From Kocuria dechangensis (lineage in GTDB: Bacteria; Actinomycetota; Actinomycetes; Actinomycetales; Micrococcaceae): a stretch of DNA of 64,000 nt. The position numbers and the translations under genes were made by a program. The notes below the pieces were generated by a model. That model did not search any database and was not told the origin of the DNA. It was given only the letters and a program-made list of their open reading frames with translations. Positions 1 to 7,538 of the stretch are shown in pieces. The DNA is taken from NCBI RefSeq assembly GCF_014636775.1, contig NZ_BMEQ01000002.1, forward strand, positions 186,001 through 250,000, read 5' to 3'. Position 1 is the stretch's first letter. Each line of letters begins with the position of its first letter.

Positions 1-454
1 CGATGTCGGAGCCGTGGTCGGGCTCCGTGAGGCTGAAGACGCCGGTCATCTCGAAGGACGTGATCCTCGGGTCCCACTGCGCGAACTGCTCGGGCGTGCC
101 GCCCACGCGGCAGGCCGTGCGGAAGAGCCCGGCCTGGGCGGTGTAGAACGTGGCGACGGAGGCGTCGGTGCGGGCCAGCTCGAAGATCCGGAAGCCGTGG
201 TACAGGGACCGGGGCTGCCCGCCGCCGGCGGTGAGCTCCGGCGGGTCCATGAGCCGCAGCGCGTGCAGGGACGGGGCGATCTGGTACGGGAACTCGCCGG
301 CCTCCCAGTACTCGGCCAGCAGGGGCCGCACCTCGTCCTCGAGCACCCGCCGCAGCCGCCGCAGCGGCGCCTTCTCCGCCTCGGTCAGCCTCCCCTCGAC
401 CCCGTACGGGTCGCAGTCGGGGTAGAGGCGGCCGGTGTCCGGGGGGGTGCTCAT
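1..454 (-). CDS. Acyl-CoA dehydrogenase family protein, N-terminal part (cut by window edge)
   Basis: The first 151 residues of a flavoprotein that would oxidise an acyl-CoA ester at the alpha-beta bond. The visible part fits the alpha-helical N-terminal domain plus the start of the middle domain. The stretch 'MTGVFSLTEPDHGSDI' near residues 136-151 matches the acyl-CoA dehydrogenase signature that sits against FAD and substrate, in the form seen in glutaryl-CoA dehydrogenase-like and acyl-CoA oxidase-like members. The catalytic glutamate and C-terminal domain lie outside the window. The ATG overlaps the stop of the upstream amidohydrolase by 4 bp (ATGA), so the two are probably translationally coupled and it is the third gene of the operon starting at 2312. 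The substrate cannot be told from this fragment. Confidence 0.85.
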   Translation of the reverse strand, partial: MSTPPDTGRLYPDCDPYGVEGRLTEAEKAPLRRLRRVLEDEVRPLLAEYWEAGEFPYQIAPSLHALRLMDPPELTAGGGQPRSLYHGFRIFELARTDASVATFYTAQAGLFRTACRVGGTPEQFAQWDPRITSFEMTGVFSLTEPDHGSDI

Positions 455-1344
455 GCCCGGGTCCCGTCCAGTCCGAGCAGGCGCACCGCGTTCTCCTTGA
501 GGATCTTGGGGCGGACCTGGTCCGTGAAGCTCTGCTGCTCGAAGTCCCCGAGCCACTTCTGCGGGGTGATCAGCGGGTAGTCGGTGCCGAAGAGCACCTT
601 GTCCTGGAGCATCCGGTTGGAGGCCTTCACCAGGGACTCGGGGAAGTACTTCGGCGACCAGCCCGAGAGGTCGATCCACACGTTGGCCTTGTGGGTCGCG
701 ATCGAGTTGGCCTCCTCCTGCCACGGGACCGAGGGGTGGGCCATGATGACCTGCAGCTCGGGGAAGTCCGCGGCGACGGCGTCCAGCAGCAGCGGGTTGG
801 AGTAGGCGAGCTTGATCCCGTAGCCGCCGGGCAGGCCGGCGCCCATGCCGTTCTGCCCGGTGTGGAACAGCGCCGGGACGCCGAGGGCCTGGATCGCCTC
901 GTAGAGCGGGTAGAACCGCTCGTCGGAGGGGTCGAAGCTCTGCAGCGACGGGTGGAACTTGAAGCCCTTGACGCCGTGCTCCTCCACCAGCTTCTTCGCC
1001 CGCTCCACGGACTTCTGCCCCTGGAGCGGGTCCACGGAGCCGAAGGGGATGAGGACGTCGTTGTTGCGCGCCGCCCCCTCGGCGATCTCCTCGATGGAGT
1101 TGGGCTCGTGACCCAGGGCGGTGGTGGCGTCCACGGTGAAGACGACGGCGGCCATCCTCCACTCGCGGTAGCGCTCGGCGATGGTGTCCAGGGACGGGGA
1201 GCGGTCCTCCGACTTGAAGTACTTCGCGGAGGCCTCGGTCAGCGCCGAGGGCAGGGACGGGTGCCCGTGGTCGGAGCACTCGATGTGCACGTGCATGTCG
1301 ATGGCGTCCAGGGACGCGAGGTCGAGACCGTACTCGTAGCGCAT
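451..1344 (-). CDS. Amidohydrolase family protein (amidohydrolase_2 / ACMSD-like fold)
   Basis: A 297-residue TIM-barrel metal-dependent hydrolase or decarboxylase. Metal-binding motifs are in the expected order: HxH in 'DMHVHI' near residues 16-21, a Lys/His region 'KGFKFHPS' mid-protein, 'HTGQNG', 'MAHPS' and 'FGTDYP' near residue 255. The length fits the amidohydrolase_2 family, whose members cleave C-C or C-N bonds of ring-cleavage products and cyclic acids. It is the second gene of an SDR - amidohydrolase - acyl-CoA dehydrogenase operon. AGGAG sits 8 nt before the ATG, and the gap to the SDR is 11 bp. The partners suggest it hydrolyses or decarboxylates an intermediate of a carboxylic acid degraded as its CoA ester; the substrate is unknown. 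Confidence 0.85.
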   Translation of the reverse strand: MRYEYGLDLASLDAIDMHVHIECSDHGHPSLPSALTEASAKYFKSEDRSPSLDTIAERYREWRMAAVVFTVDATTALGHEPNSIEEIAEGAARNNDVLIPFGSVDPLQGQKSVERAKKLVEEHGVKGFKFHPSLQSFDPSDERFYPLYEAIQALGVPALFHTGQNGMGAGLPGGYGIKLAYSNPLLLDAVAADFPELQVIMAHPSVPWQEEANSIATHKANVWIDLSGWSPKYFPESLVKASNRMLQDKVLFGTDYPLITPQKWLGDFEQQSFTDQVRPKILKENAVRLLGLDGTRA

Positions 1345-1355
1345 GGTCCTGTCTC

Positions 1356-2312
1356 CTAGGCCTTCTCGGTGGCGGATTCGGGCTGGAGCTCCTCCGGCAG
1401 CGGCGGCAGCGTCTCGCCGACCGGCTGGAGGTGGCCCTCGATGATGCGGGGGAACTCCGCGCGCAGCGCCTCGAAGGTCCAGCCGCCGTCGCGGTACTCG
1501 GTGACCACGGGCCGGGGGTGGCTGAACACCTGGAGGCGGTCGCCGCCGGCGCCCAGGACCTGGCCGTTGATCCCGGCGGCGTCGTCGGAGGCGAGGTAGG
1601 CGATCAGGCCCGCCACGTCGTCGGCGTTGCCGAAGCCGAGCTCCTTGCGGAAGAAGTCCGGCATGGGCTCGCCGCGGCGGTCGGCCTCGACGGCGGAGCG
1701 GAAGAAGGGGATCGTCTCGGTCATGGCGGTGGCGGCCACGGGGATGACGGCGTTGGCGGTGACGCCCGCCCGCTCCATCTCCAGGGCCCAGGTGCGGACC
1801 ATGCCCACGATCCCGGCCTTCGCCGCGGCGTAGTTGGTCTGCCCGAAGGTGCCGTACTGGCCGGTGGGGGAGCCGATGGTGATGATGCGCCCGGCCACCT
1901 TGTTGTCCTTGAAGTGGCGGTACGCCTCGCGCACGCAGGTGAAGGTCCCGCGCAGGTGGACCTGGACGACGACGTCGAAGTCCTCGTCGGTCATCTTCAG
2001 CAGGGACTTGTCCCGCAGCACCCCGGCGTTGGTGACGAGGATGTCCAGGCGCCCGAAGGCCGTCACGGCGCCCTCGACGAGGGCGGTCGCGGCCTCCGTG
2101 GTGCCCACCGGCGCCACGACGGCGACGGCCTGCCCGCCGGCCTCGGCGATGGAGGCGACGGCGCGGTCGGCGGTCTCCTGGTTGACGTCGTTGATCACGA
2201 CGGCCGCGCCCTGGCGGGCGAGCTCCTGCGCGTAGGCGAGGCCGAGGCCCTGGCCGGAGCCGGTGACGACGGCGACCTTGCCGGTCAGCGGTGCGGTGCT
2301 GGTGTCGGTCAT
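1356..2312 (-). CDS. SDR family oxidoreductase (3-oxoacyl-ACP reductase / hydroxyacyl-CoA dehydrogenase-like)
   Basis: A 318-residue short-chain dehydrogenase. The NAD(P)-binding motif TGSGQGLG is at residues 17-24, 'NAG' follows near residue 98, and the catalytic Tyr-Lys pair is YAAAK with Tyr161 and Lys165. It is longer than a 250-residue classical SDR because of a C-terminal extension of about 50 residues, as in the SDR parts of multifunctional beta-oxidation enzymes. It opens the minus-strand operon. AAGGAG lies 8 nt before the ATG, and a promoter and operator are proposed at 2387-2416. The likely role is oxidation of a hydroxy intermediate in the same CoA-dependent pathway. It faces a divergent MarR regulator. 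Confidence 0.88.
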   Translation of the reverse strand: MTDTSTAPLTGKVAVVTGSGQGLGLAYAQELARQGAAVVINDVNQETADRAVASIAEAGGQAVAVVAPVGTTEAATALVEGAVTAFGRLDILVTNAGVLRDKSLLKMTDEDFDVVVQVHLRGTFTCVREAYRHFKDNKVAGRIITIGSPTGQYGTFGQTNYAAAKAGIVGMVRTWALEMERAGVTANAVIPVAATAMTETIPFFRSAVEADRRGEPMPDFFRKELGFGNADDVAGLIAYLASDDAAGINGQVLGAGGDRLQVFSHPRPVVTEYRDGGWTFEALRAEFPRIIEGHLQPVGETLPPLPEELQPESATEKA

Positions 2313-2386
2313 GGGAAGGACTCCTTGTGCTCGGTTCCGGCAGGGCCGTCGTGGGTGACGCCGGTCACTGCTCCAGGTTCACGTCC

Positions 2387-2416
2387 ATTCCACTGCGGAT
2401 CATTGAAAAAGTCAAC
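2387..2416 (-). promoter_or_regulatory. Promoter of the SDR operon with overlapping MarR-type operator
   Basis: On the minus strand a -35 TTGACT (2410-2415) and a -10 TGGAAT (2387-2392) are separated by 17 bp, 75 bp upstream of the SDR start. The -35 is embedded in an inverted repeat TTGA-N5-TCAA (2403-2415 on plus, T-rich spacer on minus). A repressor bound here would block the promoter. A related repeat lies before the acyl-CoA ligase at 3199-3221. Confidence 0.55.
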
Positions 2417-2455
2417 AGTTAAGGATTTCCACCTATGATGGATTCACTCTTCTTC

Positions 2456-2461
2456 TAGACT
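2456..2461 (+). promoter_or_regulatory. Possible -10 element for the marR gene
   Basis: TAGACT matches the actinobacterial -10 TAnnnT, 34 nt before the MarR start. No convincing -35 is seen. It lies about 40 bp from the operator at 2403-2416, so the same site could also autoregulate marR. Confidence 0.35.
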
Positions 2462-2495
2462 GGAAGCCCACCACACCTGCCGGAGGACCCACGCC

Positions 2496-2978
2496 ATGAC
2501 GCCACGCACGACCCCCTCGGTCGACGAGGAGACCCCTGCGGTCGACGGCATCGAGCGCCTGGCGCACACCGATCTCGCCACTGAGCCGTTCTTCCTGGCG
2601 GCGCGGCTGGCCTCCACCGGTTCCGCCGGGGCGAACCGGATGCTCGCGGAGCTCGGCCTGAAGGTGCGCCACTACTCCGTCCTGGCCCTCGCGTGCAGCG
2701 GCGAGGAGCCGACCCAGCGGGAGCTCAGCCAGTTCCTCGTCCTGGATCCGAGCCAGATCGTGTCGATCATCGACGAGCTGGAGCAGCGGGGCGCCGTCGA
2801 GCGCCGCACGGACCCCCGCGACCGCCGGTCGAAGATCCTCGCCCCCACTGCCGCCGGGCACAGCCTGTACGCCGAGGCGAAGGCCCTCGTGGCCCGCTCC
2901 ACCGAGGACTCGCTCACCGAGCTGTCCGCCGCCGAGCGGGACGAGCTGTTCCGCCTCCTGCGCAAGGCCGCCCTCTAG
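2496..2978 (+). CDS. MarR family transcriptional regulator
   Basis: A 160-residue winged-helix regulator. The central region 'TQRELSQFLVLDPSQIVSII' (about residues 74-93) is the helix-turn-helix. It is followed by the wing 'RRTDPRDRRSKI', the classic MarR DPRD(R/K)R motif, and a C-terminal dimerisation helix. GGAGG lies 9 nt before the ATG. It is divergent from the SDR operon and upstream of the acyl-CoA ligase. Similar inverted repeats occur in front of both targets, so it is probably the local repressor released by a substrate or CoA-ester intermediate. MarR regulators of aromatic-acid and fatty-acid genes often respond to acyl-CoAs; the ligand here is inferred. Confidence 0.92.
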   Translation: MTPRTTPSVDEETPAVDGIERLAHTDLATEPFFLAARLASTGSAGANRMLAELGLKVRHYSVLALACSGEEPTQRELSQFLVLDPSQIVSIIDELEQRGAVERRTDPRDRRSKILAPTAAGHSLYAEAKALVARSTEDSLTELSAAERDELFRLLRKAAL

Positions 2979-2983
2979 CATCC

Positions 2984-3007
2984 GGGGCCGGCGCTCCGGC
3001 CGGCCCC
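2984..3007 (+). terminator. Hairpin after marR
   Basis: GGGGCCGGC (2984-2992) pairs with GCCGGCCCC (2999-3007) around a 6-nt loop, just after the marR stop. It is followed by a pyrimidine-rich run containing short T stretches. It is plausibly an intrinsic terminator separating marR from the acyl-CoA ligase promoter. Confidence 0.55.
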
Positions 3008-3027
3008 GTTCCCCTTCTTCCCCTCCT

Positions 3028-3060
3028 CTCCTCCGCGCCTCCTCCGCGCCTCCTCCGCGT
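3028..3060. repeat. Three tandem copies of an 11-bp unit
   Basis: CTCCTCCGCGC is present at 3028-3038 and 3039-3049, with a third copy ending in T at 3050-3060. The array lies in the marR-ligase gap on a polypyrimidine tract. No gene is seen in this gap (2979-3252). Confidence 0.8.
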
Positions 3061-3198
3061 CCGACGACGGCGGAGCCCCTCGCGCTGCCCGCCGCCGCGG
3101 GCGCAGGCCCTGCTGTGCCCGCCGGCCGCCGGTGTCCCGCAGGAGATCGCCCGCACCTCTGGACAACGTGATCCCCCTCTCACTACCCTTGGTGCAGG

Positions 3199-3221
3199 AA
3201 TAGTGGATTTTTTCAACTATT
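3199..3221. promoter_or_regulatory. Inverted repeat before the acyl-CoA ligase (candidate MarR operator)
   Basis: Arms AATAGTGGA (3199-3207) and TCAACTATT (3213-3221) match at 8 of 9 positions around a TTTTT spacer. The centre GGA-T5-TCAA resembles TTGA-CTTTT-TCAA read on the minus strand at the SDR promoter. It lies 31 bp before the ligase ATG and stands out as AT-rich in GC-rich surroundings. Confidence 0.6.
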
Positions 3222-3252
3222 GCATTTGACGATCGCCTGAGGAGGCACCCGC

Positions 3253-4770
3253 ATGCGCAATGAAGGACTGGGATCGTGGCTCACCCGGAGGCTGGAGAAG
3301 TCCGGGGGCAAGGTGGCCGTGGTCCACGGGGAGCGCACCCTCACCTACGGGCAGCTGCACGACCGCTCCGCCCGCCTGGCCACCGCGCTGTCGCGTGCGG
3401 GCGTCGGCCCCGGCGACCGGGTGGGGTTCCTGGGCGAGAACAGCCCGGCGTTCGTCGAGACGATGTTCGCCGCGGGGGCTCTCGGGGCGGTGCTGGTGCC
3501 GCTCAACACCCGCCTGGCCGTGCCGGAGATCCGGTACCAGCTGGAGGACGCCGGCGTCTCGGCGCTCGTCCACGACGGGGCGCTGTCCGGGCTGGCCGAG
3601 GCCTCCGCACGGGGCATGGCCGGCGTCGTCCGGTGGGTCGTCGCCGAGGAGGCCCCCGACGGGACGCCCACGCTGGAGTCTGTGATCGCGGGGGCCGAGC
3701 CCTGGGCCGAGGACGTGCCCGTGGCCCTCGAGGACCTGGCCGTCATCCTCTACACCTCCGGGACCACGGGCCGCCCCAAGGGGGCGTGCCTGACCCACGG
3801 CAACTTCACGTGGAACTGCTTCAACGTCCTGGTGGACTACGACGTGGCCGCCGACGAGGTGGCCCTGATGATCTCCCCGATGTTCCACGTCGCGTCGCTG
3901 GGCATGGGCGTGCTGCCCACCCTGCTCAAGGGCGCCACGCTCGTGCTCGAGTCCAAGTTCGAGCCGGGCCGGGTGCTGCGGCTCATCGAGCAGCACCGGG
4001 TCACGTGGCTGTCCGGGGTGCCCACCACCTATCAGCTGCTGTGCGAGCACCCGGACTGGGAGTCCACGGACCTCAGCTCCCTGCGCAAGCTCACGTGCGG
4101 CGGCTCGGCCGTGCCGATGCGGGTCCTCGACGCCTACGAGAACCGCGGCCTGGCCTTCACGGCCAGCTACGGCATGACCGAGACCTCCCCCGGCGCCACC
4201 AACCTCCCGGCGGCGAAGTCCCGGGAGAAGGCGGGCTCCTCCGGGCTGCCGCACTTCTTCAGCGACGTGAAGATCGTCGACCCGGCCGGACAGGAGGTGG
4301 GGCCGGGCGAGCAGGGCGAGATCCTCCTCTCCGGGCCGAACGTCATCAAGCAGTACTGGAACCGCCCGGACGCCGCGTCCTCCTTCGAGGGCGAGTGGTT
4401 CCACTCCGGGGACATGGGCTACCTCGACGAGGACGGCTACCTGTTCGTCTCCGACCGGATCAAGGACATGATCATCTCGGGCGGGGAGAACGTCTACCCG
4501 GCCGAGGTCGAGGCGGCGATCCTGGAGCTCCCGGGGGTGGCCTCCGTCGCGGTGATCGGCGTCCCGGACGAGAAGTGGGGCGAGGTGCCGCACGCGGTGG
4601 TCGTCCCGAGGGAGGGCGCCGAGGTCACGGCCGCGACGATCCAGGAGCACCTGGACGGGCGGCTGGCGCGGTACAAGATCCCCAGGACGCTGTCCCTCGT
4701 GGAGGAGATGCCCCGCACCGCCTCGGGCAAGATCCGCAAGAACGTCCTGCGGGAGCGGGCCGCCCGCTGA
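3253..4770 (+). CDS. Acyl-CoA synthetase / long-chain fatty acid-CoA ligase family (AMP-binding)
   Basis: A 505-residue ATP-dependent CoA ligase. The AMP-binding P-loop 'YTSGTTGRPKG' lies near residues 166-176 and the adenylate motif 'SYGMTETSPG' near residue 305. 'GEWFHSGDMGYLDEDGY' with the hinge Asp is near residue 390, 'ISGGENVYPAE' follows, and the C-terminal catalytic lysine is in 'SGKIRK' (Lys493). GAGGAGG lies 7-8 nt before the ATG. It probably activates the acid whose CoA ester is processed by the divergent SDR, amidohydrolase and acyl-CoA dehydrogenase. Its control by MarR is inferred from the shared repeat. The substrate class (fatty versus alicyclic or aromatic acid) cannot be decided by eye. 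Confidence 0.9.
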   Translation: MRNEGLGSWLTRRLEKSGGKVAVVHGERTLTYGQLHDRSARLATALSRAGVGPGDRVGFLGENSPAFVETMFAAGALGAVLVPLNTRLAVPEIRYQLEDAGVSALVHDGALSGLAEASARGMAGVVRWVVAEEAPDGTPTLESVIAGAEPWAEDVPVALEDLAVILYTSGTTGRPKGACLTHGNFTWNCFNVLVDYDVAADEVALMISPMFHVASLGMGVLPTLLKGATLVLESKFEPGRVLRLIEQHRVTWLSGVPTTYQLLCEHPDWESTDLSSLRKLTCGGSAVPMRVLDAYENRGLAFTASYGMTETSPGATNLPAAKSREKAGSSGLPHFFSDVKIVDPAGQEVGPGEQGEILLSGPNVIKQYWNRPDAASSFEGEWFHSGDMGYLDEDGYLFVSDRIKDMIISGGENVYPAEVEAAILELPGVASVAVIGVPDEKWGEVPHAVVVPREGAEVTAATIQEHLDGRLARYKIPRTLSLVEEMPRTASGKIRKNVLRERAAR

Positions 4771-4807
4771 GCCGGGCGACACGTTCGCCGGGACCGGCCC
4801 CGCCTCC

Positions 4808-4836
4808 TGGACGTACCCGCCCGCCTGCCATAGCGT
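4808..4836 (+). promoter_or_regulatory. Candidate promoter for the secreted protein at 4903
   Basis: TGGACG (4808-4813) and TAGCGT (4831-4836) are separated by 17 bp. Transcription would start about 60 nt before the GTG. The spacing and hexamers fit actinobacterial housekeeping promoters. Confidence 0.45.
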
Positions 4837-4902
4837 GCGGGAGCACGGCCGGTGCGGCCGCGCTCCTGTCGGGGGACAGGAGGAGGAACGGGGGAGGACC
4901 GC

Positions 4903-5430
4903 GTGAGGAAGAGAACGACGGCGCTGCCGGCCACCATGGCGGCGGTCGCCGCGCTGGCGATCGGTGCCCCGGCGCAGGCGGCCGGTAGGGCGCACGAGGA
5001 CGGCACGGGCTTCGTGGGCCGGGGTGCCGTCAAGGCCGCGCTGGACTGGCGGAACCGGGAGCTGCAGGCGAACGCCGGGACGATCTCGTTCGTCGTGGCC
5101 TCCGAGTCCGTGACCCGCCGGACGTGGGCGTGCGTCAACGAGGAGACCGGCGAGGTCCGCGAGCAGCGGATGACGCTGACCGTCAGCCTGTCGCGGTCCG
5201 TCGCCCACGAGACGCGGACCGACTGGAAGGGCAGGGTCACCGGCTTCCGCCTCACGGGCTTCGACGGCCCGGGCGGCTCGTCCGCCGCCCCCGAGGGTCC
5301 CGCGCCGAACTCCTGCCCGGCGGGACCGTGGTCGCTGGTCCCGGAGAGCCCCCGGCTCGTCGAGGGCACGCCCGAGTCCCAGCTGATGGTCGTCCACGCC
5401 GGGAAGCAGCACGCGCTGCCGACCGGCTGA
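4903..5430 (+). CDS. Secreted hypothetical protein
   Basis: A 175-residue protein. GTG was chosen because GGGGGAGG sits 6 nt upstream and the product then begins with a clean signal peptide: VRKR..., a hydrophobic stretch to about residue 24, then 'APAQAA' as a signal peptidase I site. The mature part has two cysteines (in 'TWACVNE' and 'PNSCPAG') that could form a disulfide, and no recognisable catalytic motif. The spacing of charged and beta-prone segments suggests a small extracytoplasmic beta domain. It faces the end of the NAD operon. The function is unknown. Confidence 0.7.
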   Translation: MRKRTTALPATMAAVAALAIGAPAQAAGRAHEDGTGFVGRGAVKAALDWRNRELQANAGTISFVVASESVTRRTWACVNEETGEVREQRMTLTVSLSRSVAHETRTDWKGRVTGFRLTGFDGPGGSSAAPEGPAPNSCPAGPWSLVPESPRLVEGTPESQLMVVHAGKQHALPTG

Positions 5431-5453
5431 GCACCGGCCCCGGGACCCCGGCG

Positions 5454-6623
5454 TCAGCTCCGGGTCGGGGAGAGCCGTTCGACGACGTCCCGGAGCGCCG
5501 CCACGACCGCGTCCACCTGCTCCGGCGTGACGTCGGCGGCCAGGGTGAACCGCACGGCCGTGGTGGCCACCTCCGGGGGGAACCCCATGGCGGTCAGCAC
5601 GTGCGAGGGCTCGGTGTCGCCGGCGGAGCAGGCCGATCCGGAGGAGACCAGCAGCCCGCGCGCCTCGAGGTCCACGAGCACGGTCTCGCCGTTGACGCCG
5701 GGGAAGCAGAAGGACGCGTGCCCGGGCAGCCGCTGCTCCGGGTGCTCCCGGGGGTCGGGCCCGGTCAGGACCGCGGTGGGCACGGCGGACAGGATCCCTG
5801 TGATCAGCCGGTCGCGCAGCCCCGCCAGGTGCGCGGCCTTAGCCGGGCGCTCCTGGGCCGCGAGCCGCAGGGCCGCGGCCAGGCCGACCGCCCCCGCCAC
5901 GTTGGACGTGCCGGAGCGCCGGCCGCGCTCGTGCCCGCCGCCGCTCAGCAGCGGCCGCAGCGGCGTGCCGCGGCGCAGGTAGAGGGCGCCGATGCCCTTG
6001 GGCGCCCCGATCTTGTGCCCGGCGAGGCTCAGCGCCGCCACGTCGAGCGCTTGTACGTCCAGCTCCAGCGACCCGGCCGCCTGGACCGCATCCGTATGGA
6101 ACGGGACGTCCCGCGCCCGAGCCACCGCAGCCAGTTCGGCGACCGCCTGGACCGCACCCGTCTCGTTGTTCGCATGCATCACGGATACCACCGCCGTGCC
6201 CGGACGGACAGCCCGGGCCAGCTCGGCGGGGTCCACCAGTCCCTCGTGGGAGACGCCCAGCTCGGTGAGGGCGAAGCCGTCCCAGCGGGCCAGGTCGCGG
6301 GCGGAGTCGAGCACGGCGTGGTGCTCGACGGCGCTCGTCACCACGTGGCCCAGCGCCGGGTCCCGGTCCCGGCGGCCCAGGGCGATGCCCTTGACGGCCA
6401 GGTTGTCGGCCTCGGTCCCCCCGGAGGTGAAGACCACCTCGGCGGGCCGGCAGTTGAGCACCTCGGCCACGGACTCCCGCGCGGCGTCCAGCCCGGCGAG
6501 GGCCCGGCGGCCGACCTCGTGGTGGCTGGCGGCGTTGCCGAACTCCTGCGTCAGGTACGGCCACATGGCCTCCAGGACCTCCCGGCGCACGGGGGTGGTC
6601 GCGGCGTTGTCGAGGTAGAGCAT
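5454..6623 (-). CDS. Cysteine desulfurase (NifS/IscS family) of the NAD operon
   Basis: A 389-residue PLP enzyme that takes sulfur from L-cysteine for Fe-S cluster assembly. The PLP lysine is Lys204 in 'SLAGHKIGAPKG'. The persulfide cysteine is Cys332 in 'SSGSACSAGDTEP', with the short loop typical of the NifS/IscS class. 'SGGTEADNLA' near residue 67 is the cofactor phosphate loop. It is the last gene of nrtR-nadA-nadB-nadC, with its ATG 3 bp after the nadC stop. A NifS-like protein next to nad genes is known from Bacillus, where it matures the 4Fe-4S cluster of NadA. The same role is inferred here. Confidence 0.92.
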   Translation of the reverse strand: MLYLDNAATTPVRREVLEAMWPYLTQEFGNAASHHEVGRRALAGLDAARESVAEVLNCRPAEVVFTSGGTEADNLAVKGIALGRRDRDPALGHVVTSAVEHHAVLDSARDLARWDGFALTELGVSHEGLVDPAELARAVRPGTAVVSVMHANNETGAVQAVAELAAVARARDVPFHTDAVQAAGSLELDVQALDVAALSLAGHKIGAPKGIGALYLRRGTPLRPLLSGGGHERGRRSGTSNVAGAVGLAAALRLAAQERPAKAAHLAGLRDRLITGILSAVPTAVLTGPDPREHPEQRLPGHASFCFPGVNGETVLVDLEARGLLVSSGSACSAGDTEPSHVLTAMGFPPEVATTAVRFTLAADVTPEQVDAVVAALRDVVERLSPTRS

Positions 6624-6626
6624 GGC

Positions 6627-7538
6627 TCAGCCCTGCGGGGTCTCGAGGACGATGTCCAGGCCCAGGTCGAGGTTCCGGGCGGAGTGGGTCAGGGCGCCGA
6701 CCGAGATCACGTCCACGCCGGTGGCGGCGATCTCGCCGATGGTCTCCAGGCCCACGCCGCCGGAGGCCTCGACGGTCGCGCGGCCGTCGACGACGGCGAC
6801 CCCGCTCACGAGGTCCTCGACCGAGAAGTTGTCCAGCATGACCGTGTCCGCGCCGCCCGCCAGGACGGCCTCGATCTGGTCGAGCCGGTCCACCTCCACC
6901 TCCAGGTGCACGGTGTGGGGCAGCCGACGGCGCAGCTGCCGCAGCGCGGTGGTCAGGTCCGTCCCGTCGGCGGTGAGCACGGCGAGGTGGTTGTCCTTGG
7001 CCATCACCGCGTCCGAGAGCGAGTGCCGGTGGTTGTGCCCGCCGCCGCTGACCACGGCGTGCTTCTCGAGCGCGCGGAGCCCCGGGGTGGTCTTGCGGGT
7101 GTCGGCCACCCGGGTGCGGGTGATCGTCCCGGAGGGGAGCCCGGCGGCCTCCTCCACTCGGGCCACGGCCTCCTCGACCGCGGCGACGTAGCGGGCGGTC
7201 AGCGTCGCGATCCCGCACATCCGCTGGGTCAGGTTCAGCGCCACGCGCTCGCCGGTCAGCACGGCCCGGGCGGGCCCGGTGACGGTCGCGAGCACGGCCC
7301 CCGCCTCGAACGGCTCGCCGTCGGCCACGTGCAGCTCGACGGCCACGGCCGGCTCGAGGGCGGCGAACGTCGCGGCGAAGACCGCGCCCCCGGAGAAGAC
7401 GCCGGCTTCCCGGGCCGCGAGCACGGCCCGGGCCGTGGCGGCGGCGGGAATGAGGTGCTCGGAGGTGATGTCCCCCCAGGGGGCGTCCTCGGCGAGCCCT
7501 CGCTCCACGACCTCGGTGATGGCGGCTCGGGTCAGCAT
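6627..7538 (-). CDS. nadC: Nicotinate-nucleotide diphosphorylase (carboxylating), quinolinate phosphoribosyltransferase
   Basis: A 303-residue enzyme converting quinolinate and PRPP to nicotinate mononucleotide, CO2 and PPi, the third step of de novo NAD synthesis. 'TRTRVADTRKTTPGLR' near residues 133-148 is the substrate- and PRPP-binding signature. 'VSGGGHNHRHSLSD' and the C-terminal 'EASGGVGLETI' motif are also present. The start overlaps the nadB stop by 7 bp. Length and order fit the actinobacterial nadABC operon, and the identification is secure. Confidence 0.96.
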   Translation of the reverse strand: MLTRAAITEVVERGLAEDAPWGDITSEHLIPAAATARAVLAAREAGVFSGGAVFAATFAALEPAVAVELHVADGEPFEAGAVLATVTGPARAVLTGERVALNLTQRMCGIATLTARYVAAVEEAVARVEEAAGLPSGTITRTRVADTRKTTPGLRALEKHAVVSGGGHNHRHSLSDAVMAKDNHLAVLTADGTDLTTALRQLRRRLPHTVHLEVEVDRLDQIEAVLAGGADTVMLDNFSVEDLVSGVAVVDGRATVEASGGVGLETIGEIAATGVDVISVGALTHSARNLDLGLDIVLETPQG

